From Trinickia violacea (GTDB lineage Bacteria; Pseudomonadota; Gammaproteobacteria; Burkholderiales; Burkholderiaceae), in assembly GCF_005280735.1 (NCBI RefSeq), contig NZ_CP040078.1, positions 682,001-746,000 of the forward strand: DNA of 64,000 nt, in the 5' to 3' direction. Made by a program: the position numbers and the translations under genes. Below, one piece after another: positions 24,386 to 32,698 of the stretch (the first letter of the stretch is position 1; the number at the start of each line of letters is the position of its first letter). The notes under the pieces are model-generated. The model saw nothing but the letters and a program-made list of their open reading frames with translations, did no database searches and had not been told where the DNA came from.

Positions 24386-25789
24386 TCAAACCAAACCGGT
24401 CAGATAGTAGACAGCGATCACAAAGAACACCGCCATCGTCTTGATGACCGTCACCGCAAAAATGTCGCGATACGATTCGCGGTGTGTCAATCCGGTGACG
24501 GCCAACAGCGTAATCACCGCGCCGTTGTGCGGCAGCGTGTCCATCCCGCCGCTTGCCATCGCCACGACGCGATGCAGGACCTCGAGCGGGATCTGCGCGG
24601 CTTGCGCGCCCTTGATGAACACGTCCGACATCGCCGCGAGCGCGATGCTCATGCCGCCCGACGCCGAGCCGGTGATACCCGCGAGCGAGCTGACCGAAAT
24701 GGCCGCGTTCACGAGCGGATTCGGAATGCTCTTGAGCGCATCGCTGACCACGAGAAAGCCGGGCAGCGCGGCGATCACGCCGCCGAAGCCATACTCCGAC
24801 GCCGTATTCATCGCCGCGAGCAGCGCGCCGCCGACCGCGGTCTTGGTGGCGGAGGCGAAACGCTCCTGCACCCGGCCAAACGCGGTGATGACGACGAGCA
24901 GAATGCCGAGCAGAAGCGCCCCTTGCACGGCCCATACGGCCACCACCGATTTGATCGTCGCCGAAACCGGCGCATGCACGCCTGGCAGGACGTCGGGCGC
25001 GACGGTATAGGTCTCCGTGCCGTACCACTGCGGAATCCACTTCGTCAGCGCGAAGTTCGCCACGCCGACGAGCAGGAGCGGTGCAATCGCGAGCAACGGA
25101 TGCGGCAGTGACGACGCTTCGACGCGCTCCGGCTCGTTCACGAGCGACGTGCCATAGCCCTCGCCCTTGGCGATCGCGGCGCGGCGGCGCCATTCCAGAT
25201 ACGAGAGGCCGACCGCGATGATGAACGCCGAGCCGATCACGCCGAGCGCGGGCGCGGCCCAGGCGGTCGTCTTGAAGAACGTGGTCGGGATGATGTTCTG
25301 GATCTGCGGCGTGCCCGGCAGCGAATCCATCGTGAACGAGAATGCGCCGAGGGCGATCGCGCCCGGCATCAGCCGCTTCGGAATATTGCTTTGGCGATAC
25401 AGTTCGGCGGCAAACGGGTAGACGGCGAACACGACGACGAACAGCGACACGCCGCCATAGGTGAGCAGCGCGCACACCGCGACGATCACCGCATTCGCGC
25501 GCGAGCGGCCGATATAGCGGATCGCGGCGTGCACGATGGCCTCGGAGAAGCCCGACAGCTCGATCACCTTGCCGAACACCGCGCCGAGCAGGAAGACCGG
25601 AAAGTACAATTTGACGAAGCCGACCATCTTCTCCATGAAGATGCCCGAGAACACGGGCGCGACGGCGGCGGGCTCGGTCAGGAGGACGGCCGCGAGCGCG
25701 GCGATCGGCGCGAACAGAATGACGCTGTAGCCGCGATAGGCGGCGAACATCAGGAACGCCAGCGCAGCGAGGACGATGACAAAGGACAT
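24386..25789 (-). CDS. GntP-family permease
   Basis: The 467-residue protein begins MSFVIVLAALAFLMFAAYRG and has 12 or more hydrophobic helices. GntP-family landmarks include FFPVFLLGAVFG-like VKLYFPVFLLGAVFGKVIEL, the sequence TYGGVSLFVVVFAVYPFAAE, and SGGMDTLPHNGAVITLLAVT near the C-terminus. Close relatives carry D-beta-hydroxybutyrate or gluconate. The substrate here is not defined. GGAGA precedes the ATG at 25789. A longer in-frame extension on this strand is Arg-rich, crosses the neighbouring region and is not supported. Confidence 0.85.
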   Translation of the reverse strand: MSFVIVLAALAFLMFAAYRGYSVILFAPIAALAAVLLTEPAAVAPVFSGIFMEKMVGFVKLYFPVFLLGAVFGKVIELSGFSEAIVHAAIRYIGRSRANAVIVAVCALLTYGGVSLFVVVFAVYPFAAELYRQSNIPKRLMPGAIALGAFSFTMDSLPGTPQIQNIIPTTFFKTTAWAAPALGVIGSAFIIAVGLSYLEWRRRAAIAKGEGYGTSLVNEPERVEASSLPHPLLAIAPLLLVGVANFALTKWIPQWYGTETYTVAPDVLPGVHAPVSATIKSVVAVWAVQGALLLGILLVVITAFGRVQERFASATKTAVGGALLAAMNTASEYGFGGVIAALPGFLVVSDALKSIPNPLVNAAISVSSLAGITGSASGGMSIALAAMSDVFIKGAQAAQIPLEVLHRVVAMASGGMDTLPHNGAVITLLAVTGLTHRESYRDIFAVTVIKTMAVFFVIAVYYLTGLV

Positions 25790-26032
25790 TGAGTCTCCGT
25801 TTCTGAGTTGCTTTCCGTACGCCGGACGGAGTGGGCGGGCGCTCGCGGTTGCCGCATCGGCTCGCGCGTGGCGCGCCGCGCCTCGCGTGCGGCGTGCTTC
25901 AATGCTTGCTGTGTCGAAAGAATTCGCGAGCGATTGTACAGAAGCGCCCTTTTTCGTGCTTCGCAGTGGGCTTGCGTTCTGTCTGTTGGACTGGGACTGG
26001 GCGAAGGAACGTGAACGACTGGAGGGGCTGTC

Positions 26033-26560
26033 ATGAAGCGTCTTTTTGTCGCGAGTATGCTGCTCGCATCGAGCGTGGCGTCTTATGGGCAGGAGGCGTC
26101 GGCGGCAGCGGCGCCTGAGCCGGCCGCGCCGGAAATACGGAACTGGTTCAACGATCCTTTCTTCACGCTTTCGCAAGACTTCACCGGCTGCCCGGTGCCG
26201 CTCGGCCCGTTCACGGGCCGCGCCGAAATGGAAGACGATGCGCATTACCGTGTCGAGCGCGGCACCACCTGCTGGCTCGCGCACAAGTGCACGAAGCCGA
26301 ATTCGTATATGTACGACGCCGATATCGCCGACGCAGTGCGTTCTCGCTTCACAGGCGCCCCAACGCTGCACGGCACGAGTATCTGGATTACCGTGCAGCG
26401 GCGTTTCATTTACGCGGACGGCTGCGCGCCATCCGCGTTTGACCGCGATGCGCTCGAGAAGCAACTCGAGGCCGTTCCGGATGTCGAGAAGGTTTTTATT
26501 CGCCTGAGCACCGATCCGCACGCGCCTCTGCCGTATAAGCCATTTCCCGCGCAGAAGTAA
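26033..26560 (+). CDS. Secreted BON-like protein
   Basis: The 175-residue product has a clear signal peptide (MKRLFVASMLLASSVASYGQ) and a mature part with four cysteines. The C-terminal ITVQRRFIYADGCA...LEKQLEAVPDVEKVFIRLST resembles a BON domain, in which a strand and a 'V..V..V' ending after 'PDV' are typical. GGAGGGG lies upstream of the ATG. It is divergent from the permease gene. It may act in the periplasm or outer membrane; substrate binding is unknown. Confidence 0.65.
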   Translation: MKRLFVASMLLASSVASYGQEASAAAAPEPAAPEIRNWFNDPFFTLSQDFTGCPVPLGPFTGRAEMEDDAHYRVERGTTCWLAHKCTKPNSYMYDADIADAVRSRFTGAPTLHGTSIWITVQRRFIYADGCAPSAFDRDALEKQLEAVPDVEKVFIRLSTDPHAPLPYKPFPAQK

Positions 26561-26625
26561 CGGCGAGACGCGCACGCATGGCATACTCCGGCAGATCAAA
26601 ATAAGAGCGCCGATGGGGTGATTCG

Positions 26626-26901
26626 ATGAAGCACACGCAATTTTTTTCGGTTCGATTTGGCGTCGCAATGCGCGCGATGGCGGCTGCCGCATTCGCGGCG
26701 GCGCTCGGCGGCTGCGGCGGCAGCGCGCCGCTCTTCACCGGCGACGGCCGGGTGACGACCCAAGTCCAATGTCCATCCGCCGGACCGTGGGATACCTGTA
26801 TGCAGAATGCTCGCGGTATCTGCCAGGGTGATTTCGACATCGTCAAGCAATCGAGCAGCGGCGACACGCGCACTTTGTTGTTTGCCTGCCGGGCGAAATA
26901 A
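26626..26901 (+). CDS. Small predicted lipoprotein
   Basis: The 91-residue product has a signal sequence ending in a lipobox (AALGGC near residue 31), followed by GGSAPLFTGDGRVTTQVQCP and four further cysteines (WDTCMQNARGICQGDF, LLFACRAK). GGGGTGA is a possible ribosome-binding site just before the ATG. It follows the secreted BON-like gene by 65 bases on the same strand. The mature domain is short, probably disulfide-bonded and anchored to the outer membrane. No family was recognised. Confidence 0.65.
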   Translation: MKHTQFFSVRFGVAMRAMAAAAFAAALGGCGGSAPLFTGDGRVTTQVQCPSAGPWDTCMQNARGICQGDFDIVKQSSSGDTRTLLFACRAK

Positions 26902-27089
26902 CGCGCAGTGTTGCGCGACATGTGGACCGGACCCGAAAACCATCAATCGGTTTAAATCGCCAAACCACATTGACCGGATGCACAAAACTTTCATCGTGTT
27001 TCGCCAATAATCGGCTAAAGGCCCGTTTTGCCGGCATCGCAGGCGGGACGCCGAACGTCGAGGCTGAATGTGCAATCCGGGGGCGGTAA

Positions 27090-27290
27090 ATGGGTCATTG
27101 CCACGTCGAACAAGATCTCGAGCATTTGGAGCGGATCGTCGCCCGCATTTCCCCCGGCGACCGGATTCCGTTGTCATATTGGCGCAAGCGCGTGGATTCC
27201 GTTTTGGCGGCGGCGCGCTTGCCTTCGCATATCGAGCGCGCAAAGAAATTAATCGGCACGTTGGATTTGCTTGAATTGAGCGCTCACTAA
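27090..27290 (+). CDS. Small hypothetical protein, 66 residues
   Basis: The frame reads MGHCHVEQDLEHLERIVARI, then PLSYWRKRVDSVLAAARLPS and HIERAKKLIGTLDLLEL. It is amphipathic, helical and free of low-complexity sequence. A purine-rich GGGGGCGGTAA lies right before the ATG. Overlapping frames are Arg/Pro-rich and look like shadows. I recall short proteins of this type between other regulators in Burkholderia, without known function. Confidence 0.5.
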   Translation: MGHCHVEQDLEHLERIVARISPGDRIPLSYWRKRVDSVLAAARLPSHIERAKKLIGTLDLLELSAH

Positions 27291-27494
27291 AGCCTGTTAT
27301 TAGCATCGACAGGTCCTGGCGAGTAGTCAGTTCCGCTAATTGCCTATCGTTCCGGCAATCGCATTTGCGCTGCTTGCCGAGTCGAGGCGCACCCCTATCG
27401 GTAAGAACGGACCTATTTGCGCACCCCGTGCGGCACTTTTTGTTCATGGCACAGTCACATTGCTGTAACCGATGACAATGGGAGGCAATGATCC

Positions 27495-27782
27495 ATGGCG
27501 ACATACAAACAGCTCACCCTGCAACTTGAAAAGCTTCAGGTTCAGGTCTTGGAGGCCCGCGAGAAGGAAATAGAGGCCGCGATTGCGCAGATCAAAGAAA
27601 AGATTGCGGAATATGGCATTACCGCTGAAGAACTTGGCTTTTCCAGCAAACGTCCAACTGCGCGCAAAGCCGCGTTGCCCGCTAAATACCTCAATCCGAA
27701 AACCGGCCAGACTTGGAGCGGACGCGGCCGCGTGCCGGCATGGATCGGCAAGAATCGCGAGCGTTTCCTGATCGAAGGCTGA
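27495..27782 (+). CDS. H-NS family nucleoid protein
   Basis: The 95-residue product has the standard layout: an N-terminal coiled coil (MATYKQLTLQLEKLQVQVLE and EKEIEAAIAQIKEKIAEYGI) and a C-terminal DNA-binding domain with the canonical loop TWSGRGRVPAW. It matches the short H-NS/BpH3 type of Burkholderia. It silences AT-rich DNA by binding the minor groove and oligomerising. GGAGGC precedes the ATG. Unlike the two H-NS-like genes at 22-24 kb, no loop residue is altered. A weak stem (GTCGCC...GGCGAC) just downstream lacks a T-run. Confidence 0.92.
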   Translation: MATYKQLTLQLEKLQVQVLEAREKEIEAAIAQIKEKIAEYGITAEELGFSSKRPTARKAALPAKYLNPKTGQTWSGRGRVPAWIGKNRERFLIEG

Positions 27783-28402
27783 CGGCAAAGTCGCCTAAGC
27801 GGTTTTAAGCGGCGACCTGCAATGAACTACCGCCGGCGCGACTCTGCAATCCGCAGGTCGCGCCGGCTCCCGAATCGGCTCACCTTTGGCATGACGGCTC
27901 AGCCGAGTGAGCGCGCGAGAGAGGCGCGTGTCCCCGGTTTCGCAGGCATGGCTTAACGTGCTCAACCCGTTGTCGTGACGGATGCGGCGAGCCGCGCAAC
28001 GTGCAACGGCCGCTCTGCGGCGCATTCCCGGCGATTCGCGGAAAGCCTTATCTGACAAGGGCTGGCGGCGTATTCATCGAGCGCTTCACGCTATTCCCGG
28101 CTCGGCCGGCAGCGACTCGACGCGCCAATTCTTTGCGCTTTCCATTGCCAAAGTTCCAGCCACTACCGGTGCGTCACCGTCCATCGATATCCATCGCCGA
28201 ACGCCTCTCGCGAGCGGCATTGTCCCCGCTCCCGAATTTCCTCACCTTTCCCGCCGCCGCGCCCGTTTCCGCCCGTCAAGACTCCGTAAAAACCCGAACT
28301 TGAGTCGGCCTCATACCCCAGATCAAAAAACATCGCTTCATACGCTATTCGGCCCGATAGCACAATCGTTCCACCTCCCCAACCTCCAACGGGTTCACAC
28401 AC
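27783..28402. other. Long intergenic region before fae
   Basis: No supported gene was found. Frames on both strands are rich in Arg, Pro and Ser. The right end must hold the promoter of fae, and a long leader is possible. No riboswitch or known RNA was recognised. Confidence 0.45.
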
Positions 28403-28927
28403 ATGAGCGCAGCAACGGACAAGCAACTCTATATCGGCGAAGGCTTCGAAGGCCCGGGCGTCAATCTCGCCCACATCAACGTGCTGGTCGGTCCGCGCAA
28501 CGGCCCGGCGGGCCAGGCGTTCGCCACGGCGCTCTCGACGCCGTCGGCGGGCCACGCGCCGTTCGTCGTCATCGCGCGCCCCGGCGTGCCGACCAAGCCG
28601 CTCACGCTCTATGTGAACAAGGCGCAGATCGAGGGCGATTTCCACGGCAACGCAACGTGGGGCGCATCGCAGGCGGGCATCGCGAAGGCCGTGGCCGAGT
28701 CGCTCGAAAACGGCACGCTGCCGCCCGAAGCGGAAAACGACTGGGTCGTCGTCTCGGCGAACTGGGTCAATCCGAAGACCGACGATCTCGACGCCGTGTT
28801 CGAGAACAACTACCGCGCTTGCAAGAACGCGATCCTCGCAGCGATGAAGGGCTTGCCGCACAAGGAAGAAGTGTTTGCCGCCGCGCGCGAAGTTTCGAAC
28901 CCGTTCTACACCCCCAAACAACGCTAA
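28403..28927 (+). CDS. fae: Formaldehyde-activating enzyme
   Basis: The 174-residue product is a complete Fae (about 170 residues in methylotrophs). Its core is GPGVNLAHINVLVGPRNGPA, GHAPFVVIARPGVPTKPLTL and NATWGASQAGIAKAVAES. The histidine of NLAHIN and the surrounding residues form the active site in known Fae. The enzyme condenses formaldehyde with tetrahydromethanopterin. None of the other H4MPT-pathway genes is in this window, so this copy is an orphan or acts with enzymes elsewhere, or has a different aldehyde role. The aldo/keto reductase and aldehyde dehydrogenase downstream suggest aldehyde stress or metabolism. No strong ribosome-binding site is visible. Confidence 0.92.
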   Translation: MSAATDKQLYIGEGFEGPGVNLAHINVLVGPRNGPAGQAFATALSTPSAGHAPFVVIARPGVPTKPLTLYVNKAQIEGDFHGNATWGASQAGIAKAVAESLENGTLPPEAENDWVVVSANWVNPKTDDLDAVFENNYRACKNAILAAMKGLPHKEEVFAAAREVSNPFYTPKQR

Positions 28928-28975
28928 TACATGCACTGCGGCTTGGGTGTCGTTAGAAGCGCCGCCGCTAGCTTT

Positions 28976-29018
28976 GCATGGGACCAGAGTAAGCACTAAA
29001 GCGCCAACTCTGGTCGAC
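28976..29018 (+). repeat. Palindromic intergenic repeat, copy 1
   Basis: The core ACCAGAGTAAGCACTAAAGC continues to CCAACTCTGGT, an interrupted palindrome with arms ACCAGAGT and ACTCTGGT. The flanking GCATGGGACC and GTCGAC are shared with copy 2 in inverted orientation. It lies between fae and the aldo/keto reductase. Confidence 0.7.
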
Positions 29019-29032
29019 AAGGAGACACAAAT

Positions 29033-30070
29033 ATGGAATACGTCCGCCTCGGCCAATCCGGTCTGAAGGTTTCGCGCCTGTGCCTCGGCACGATGAACAT
29101 GGGCACGCCGCAGTGGAAGCCCTGGATTTTCGACGAAGCGCAAAGCGAGCCGATCGTGCGTCACGCGCTCGAAGCCGGCGTGAACTTCATCGACCTCGCC
29201 GATTTCTATTCGACCGGGGTGGGCGAGGAAGTGGTCGGCCGCATCCTGAAGCGCCTCGCGCGGCGCGAGGAGATCGTCGTGACGACGAAGGTCGGCTACG
29301 ACATGGGTGCCTATCAGAACGCAGGCGGCCATTCGCGCAAGCACGTGATGGACGGCATCGACGGCTCGCTCAAGCGCCTCGACATGGATTACGTCGACAT
29401 CTTCATGCTGCACTTCTTCGACGTGAACACGCCCGTTGAAGAAACGATGGGTGCGCTCAACGATATCGTGCGTGCAGGCAAGGCGCGCTATGTCGGCGTG
29501 TCGACGATGTACACGTGGCAGCTCGCGAAGATCATGCAAGTCTGCGATCGCAATGGCTGGGCCAAGCCGATCAACATGCAGCTGCAGCTGAACCTCGCGT
29601 ATCGCGAAGAAGAGCGCGAGATGATGCCGTACTGCTTCGATCAAGGCATCGGCGTCTCGGTGTTCAGCCCGCTCGCGCGCGGCCTGTTGACCTCCGATCC
29701 GAACTCCACGCGCAATCAGACCGACTTCTTCACCGCGCAAATGTACGGCGACAAGGCGTCGCTCGAGATCGCGGCATCGGTCGCGCGTGTCGCGAAGCGG
29801 CGCGGCGTGAGCCCGGCGCAGATCGCGCAGGCGTGGGTGCTGAATCAGCCAAGCGTGTCGAGCATGCTGGTCGGCGCGGATACGCCCGCGCAATTCGACA
29901 GCGCGCTCGCCGCGCTCGAGACGAAGCTCGACGCCGACGAGCTGTATGAGCTGGAACGCAATTACACGCCGTGCGATCTGATCAACGATTACACGGCAGG
30001 CAAACGTATCGCCCGCGAAGCGCGTCCTGCGCAGGGCGTGTTTGCCGACACTTTGGAAAAAGCAGCATGA
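29033..30070 (+). CDS. Aldo/keto reductase
   Basis: The 345-residue product starts MEYVRLGQSGLKVSRLCLGT and has the aldo/keto reductase tetrad visible in order: Asp and Tyr in FIDLADFYSTG, Lys in VVTTKVGYD, and His in IFMLHFFD. The NADP-binding C-terminal features VGADTPAQFDSALAAL complete the TIM barrel. AAGGAGA precedes the ATG. Its stop overlaps the start of the aldehyde dehydrogenase as ATGA, so the two are translationally coupled. It reduces or oxidises an aldehyde or ketone of unknown identity. Confidence 0.92.
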   Translation: MEYVRLGQSGLKVSRLCLGTMNMGTPQWKPWIFDEAQSEPIVRHALEAGVNFIDLADFYSTGVGEEVVGRILKRLARREEIVVTTKVGYDMGAYQNAGGHSRKHVMDGIDGSLKRLDMDYVDIFMLHFFDVNTPVEETMGALNDIVRAGKARYVGVSTMYTWQLAKIMQVCDRNGWAKPINMQLQLNLAYREEEREMMPYCFDQGIGVSVFSPLARGLLTSDPNSTRNQTDFFTAQMYGDKASLEIAASVARVAKRRGVSPAQIAQAWVLNQPSVSSMLVGADTPAQFDSALAALETKLDADELYELERNYTPCDLINDYTAGKRIAREARPAQGVFADTLEKAA

Positions 30071-31518
30071 GCGAATTTCTCCGTACTGGACACTACATCG
30101 ACGGCGAATGGCATTCGGCCAAGGGCCAGGGCGACGGCACCTATGCGGTGCTCAACCCGGCTACCGGCGAAGTCATCACCCAAGTGGCGAAGGGCGGCGC
30201 AGCCGAAACTGCGCAAGCGATCGCCGCCGCGGAACGCGCGTTCCCCGCCTGGCGCAAGCTGACCGCCAAGGAACGCGGCGCGCGCGTGAAGCGCTGGGGC
30301 GAGCTGATGCTCGAACACCGCGAAGCGCTTGCCGAGCTGATGGTGCGCGAGCAAGGCAAGCCGCTTGCCGAAGCGCGCGGCGAAGTCGGCTACGCGGCAA
30401 GTTTCCTCGAGTGGTTCGCCGAGGAAGCGAAGCGCATGTACGGCGACGTGATTCCGAGCCCGCGCCCGGATTCGAAGATCGTCGTCACGCGTGAGCCGAT
30501 CGGCGTCGTCGCCGCGATCACGCCGTGGAATTTCCCGCTCGCGATGATCACGCGCAAAGCGGGGCCCGCGCTTGCGGCCGGCTGCACGATGGTGCTCAAG
30601 CCCTCCGAGGAAACGCCGCTGTCCGCGTTTGCGCTCGCCGTGCTGGCCGAGCAAGCGGGCATTCCGGCGGGCGTGTTCAACGTCGTGTCCGGCGATGCCG
30701 TCGCAATCGGCAATGTGCTGACGTCGTCGTCCGTCGTGCGCAAGCTGTCGTTCACGGGCTCGACGCGCGTCGGCAAGCTGCTCGCGAAGCAGTCGGCCGA
30801 CACGCTCAAGAAGCTCTCGCTCGAACTCGGCGGCAACGCGCCGTTCATCGTGTTCGACGATGCCGATATCGATGCCGCCGTGCAAGGCGCGATCGCGTCG
30901 AAGTTCCGCAACACCGGGCAGACCTGCGTGTGCGTCAACCGCTTCTATGTGCAGGACGGCATCTACGACGCGTTCATGCAGGCACTCACCGTTGCCGTGA
31001 AGAAGATGCGCGTCGGCAACGGGCTCGAAGGCGACACCGAGCAGGGGCCGCTGATCAACGAAGCGGCGCTCACGAAGGTGGAACTCCACGTCGAAGACGC
31101 GTTGAAGAAGGGCGCGCAAGTGTTGACGGGCGGCAAGCGCCACGCGCTCGGCGGCACGTTCTACGAGCCGACGGTGCTCGTGAATGCGTCGAGGTCGATG
31201 CTCCTCGCCGACGAAGAGACGTTCGGCCCGGTCGCAGCGGCGTTCCGCTTCAAGACCGAAGAGGAAGCGATCGCGGCGGCCAACGACACGCCGTTCGGCT
31301 TGTCCGCGTACTTCTATACGCGCGACCTGGGCCGTGCATGGCGCGTCGCCGAGGCGCTCGAGAGCGGCATGGTCGGCATCAACGAAGGCATTATTTCGAC
31401 CGAAGTGGCGCCGTTCGGCGGCGTCAAGGAATCGGGCCTGGGCCGCGAAGGCTCGAAGTACGGCCTCGACGAATACGTCGAACTGAAGTACATGATGATG
31501 GGCGGTCTCGGCCGCTGA
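30067..31518 (+). CDS. gabD: NAD(P)-dependent succinate-semialdehyde-type aldehyde dehydrogenase
   Basis: The 483-residue protein matches GabD in length and landmarks. The transition-state Asn lies in TPWNFPLAMITRK, the general-base Glu in LELGGNAPFIV, and the catalytic Cys287 in GQTCVCVNRFY. The C-terminal EVAPFGGVKESGLGREGSKY closes the family pattern. It oxidises succinate semialdehyde or a related aldehyde to an acid. The ATG overlaps the reductase stop. A strong terminator follows. Coupling with an aldo/keto reductase suggests both act on one aldehyde pool, possibly in opposite directions. Confidence 0.9.
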   Translation: MSEFLRTGHYIDGEWHSAKGQGDGTYAVLNPATGEVITQVAKGGAAETAQAIAAAERAFPAWRKLTAKERGARVKRWGELMLEHREALAELMVREQGKPLAEARGEVGYAASFLEWFAEEAKRMYGDVIPSPRPDSKIVVTREPIGVVAAITPWNFPLAMITRKAGPALAAGCTMVLKPSEETPLSAFALAVLAEQAGIPAGVFNVVSGDAVAIGNVLTSSSVVRKLSFTGSTRVGKLLAKQSADTLKKLSLELGGNAPFIVFDDADIDAAVQGAIASKFRNTGQTCVCVNRFYVQDGIYDAFMQALTVAVKKMRVGNGLEGDTEQGPLINEAALTKVELHVEDALKKGAQVLTGGKRHALGGTFYEPTVLVNASRSMLLADEETFGPVAAAFRFKTEEEAIAAANDTPFGLSAYFYTRDLGRAWRVAEALESGMVGINEGIISTEVAPFGGVKESGLGREGSKYGLDEYVELKYMMMGGLGR

Positions 31519-31576
31519 CGCGCCAAGCGCGTTGGCCCGCGTCGCGTCGTGAGCAGAGTGAGCTTGGGTAGACTTG

Positions 31577-31611
31577 GCCTCTCGGTTTCGTAACCGAGAG
31601 GCTTTTTTTTT
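31577..31611 (+). terminator. Rho-independent terminator of the reductase-dehydrogenase operon
   Basis: A perfect 11-base stem (GCCTCTCGGTT with AACCGAGAGGC) and a four-base loop TCGT are followed directly by nine T residues. This is one of the clearest terminators in the window. Confidence 0.95.
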
Positions 31612-31613
31612 GT

Positions 31614-31655
31614 CGATCGGAGTTAGCGCTTCAGCGCTTACTCCGGTCCCATGCT
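31614..31655 (-). repeat. Palindromic intergenic repeat, copy 2
   Basis: The core GGAGTTAGCGCTTCAGCGCT ends CTTACTCC and holds an inner AGCGCT duplication. On the minus strand it matches copy 1 including the flanking GCATGGGACC and GTCGA/GATCGAC sequence. It lies just after the terminator. Confidence 0.7.
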
Positions 31656-31662
31656 GCGGTTG

Positions 31663-31694
31663 CCTGGAGTTAGCGCTTTAGCGCTTACTTCAGG
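31663..31694 (-). repeat. Palindromic intergenic repeat, copy 3
   Basis: CCTGGAGTTAGCGCTTTAGC runs into GCTTACTTCAGG. It has the same core as copy 2, set 18 bases away in the same orientation, so copies 2 and 3 form a short tandem. Confidence 0.7.
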
Positions 31695-31729
31695 CCCACA
31701 GCGATCTCAAACGCTAGGGGGCGCGCTTG

Positions 31730-32698
31730 TCAGCCGGCTTGCGATCCATTGTGCTGAGGCGTGGTTTCTTCGCGCTGCGCCGCTGCCTCATACATCCATT
31801 CGAGCGTCTCCGCGAGCGGTGTCACCGGTACGCGTCCGATCGCGCGCTGCAGCTTGCGATTGGAGCCGACGAGCCGATGCACCTCGTTCGCCCGCAAAAA
31901 CCGCGGATCGACGAACACCTCGATCTCGTAGCCGGCGATGCGCGAGAGCATCGCGAGCACTTCGCCCAGCGAGTGCCCGACGCCCGAGCAGATGTTGAAC
32001 GTCTCGCCCGCAGGCGCGGCTTCGAGCAGGCTGCCGTAGATCGACACCACGTTGCGCACGTCCGAGAAATCGCGGCTGACGTTGAGGTTGCCGAGCGAGA
32101 TTTTCGCCTCGTTTCGCGCATGGTGGCCGACGATCTTCGGCAGCAGGTAATCCTCGCGCTGCCCGACGCCCGTGTAGTTGAACGGGCGCGCGACGACGAT
32201 CGGCAAGCGGTCCATCCAAAGCCGCGCCGCGTGCTCCATCGCGAGCTTGCTGACCGCGTAGTCGTTGGCAGGTGACGGCTCGATGCTCTCGTCGAGCACC
32301 TCGACGGGCGCGTTACCGTAGACATTCGCGCTGCTCGCGAGCAATACGGCGCGCGGCGGCTTGTCGAGTGAGGCGAGCGCCGACAGCAAGTTGCGCGTCC
32401 CGACGATATTCACGAGGTACGTATTGCCCGCCGTGCCGTTCGCCACGTGCGCGGCGCCCGCCAGATGCACGACCACGTCGGGCCGTGCATCGGCGACCAT
32501 CGCCTTCATGCCTTCGGCGTCCAGCAGATCGACGGAACACACGAGGTGCCGGTTCGAAGCGACGTCCGCCAATTCGGGCGACACCGTGCCCCACACCTCA
32601 TAGCCGGCGTCTTCGAGATAGTCGGCCATGTGCTGGCCGGTGAACCCGCCCAGCCCGGTGACGAGCGCGCGACGCCCTTGCCGATCAGAATGTCTCAT
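31730..32698 (-). CDS. rmd: GDP-6-deoxy-D-mannose reductase
   Basis: The 322-residue product is an extended SDR with the Rossmann motif GLGGFTGQHMADYL, the catalytic Tyr-x3-Lys in YAVSKLAMEHAA, and the GDP-sugar-binding region ARPFNYTGVGQREDYLLPKI typical of RMD. It reduces the 4-keto group of GDP-4-keto-6-deoxymannose to give GDP-D-rhamnose. The substrate comes from Gmd, encoded directly upstream with a 14-base overlap. The ATG at 32698 lies inside the gmd end, so the two are coupled. The GDP-D-rhamnose product would feed a polysaccharide. Confidence 0.9.
   Translation of the reverse strand: MRHSDRQGRRALVTGLGGFTGQHMADYLEDAGYEVWGTVSPELADVASNRHLVCSVDLLDAEGMKAMVADARPDVVVHLAGAAHVANGTAGNTYLVNIVGTRNLLSALASLDKPPRAVLLASSANVYGNAPVEVLDESIEPSPANDYAVSKLAMEHAARLWMDRLPIVVARPFNYTGVGQREDYLLPKIVGHHARNEAKISLGNLNVSRDFSDVRNVVSIYGSLLEAAPAGETFNICSGVGHSLGEVLAMLSRIAGYEIEVFVDPRFLRANEVHRLVGSNRKLQRAIGRVPVTPLAETLEWMYEAAAQREETTPQHNGSQAG

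Noticed and set aside
24386..26692. Single 768-codon minus-strand frame including the permease
   Set aside because: The first 300 codons are Arg-rich, lie over other genes, and the permease starts naturally at 25789 with a ribosome-binding site.
27787..27814. GTCGCC...GGCGAC stem as a terminator of the H-NS gene
   Set aside because: No T-run follows, so terminating function is not supported.
28163..29893. 576-codon minus-strand frame opposite fae and the reductase gene
   Set aside because: It mirrors high-GC coding DNA; the product is rich in Arg and His, has no recognisable domain, and covers two clear genes.
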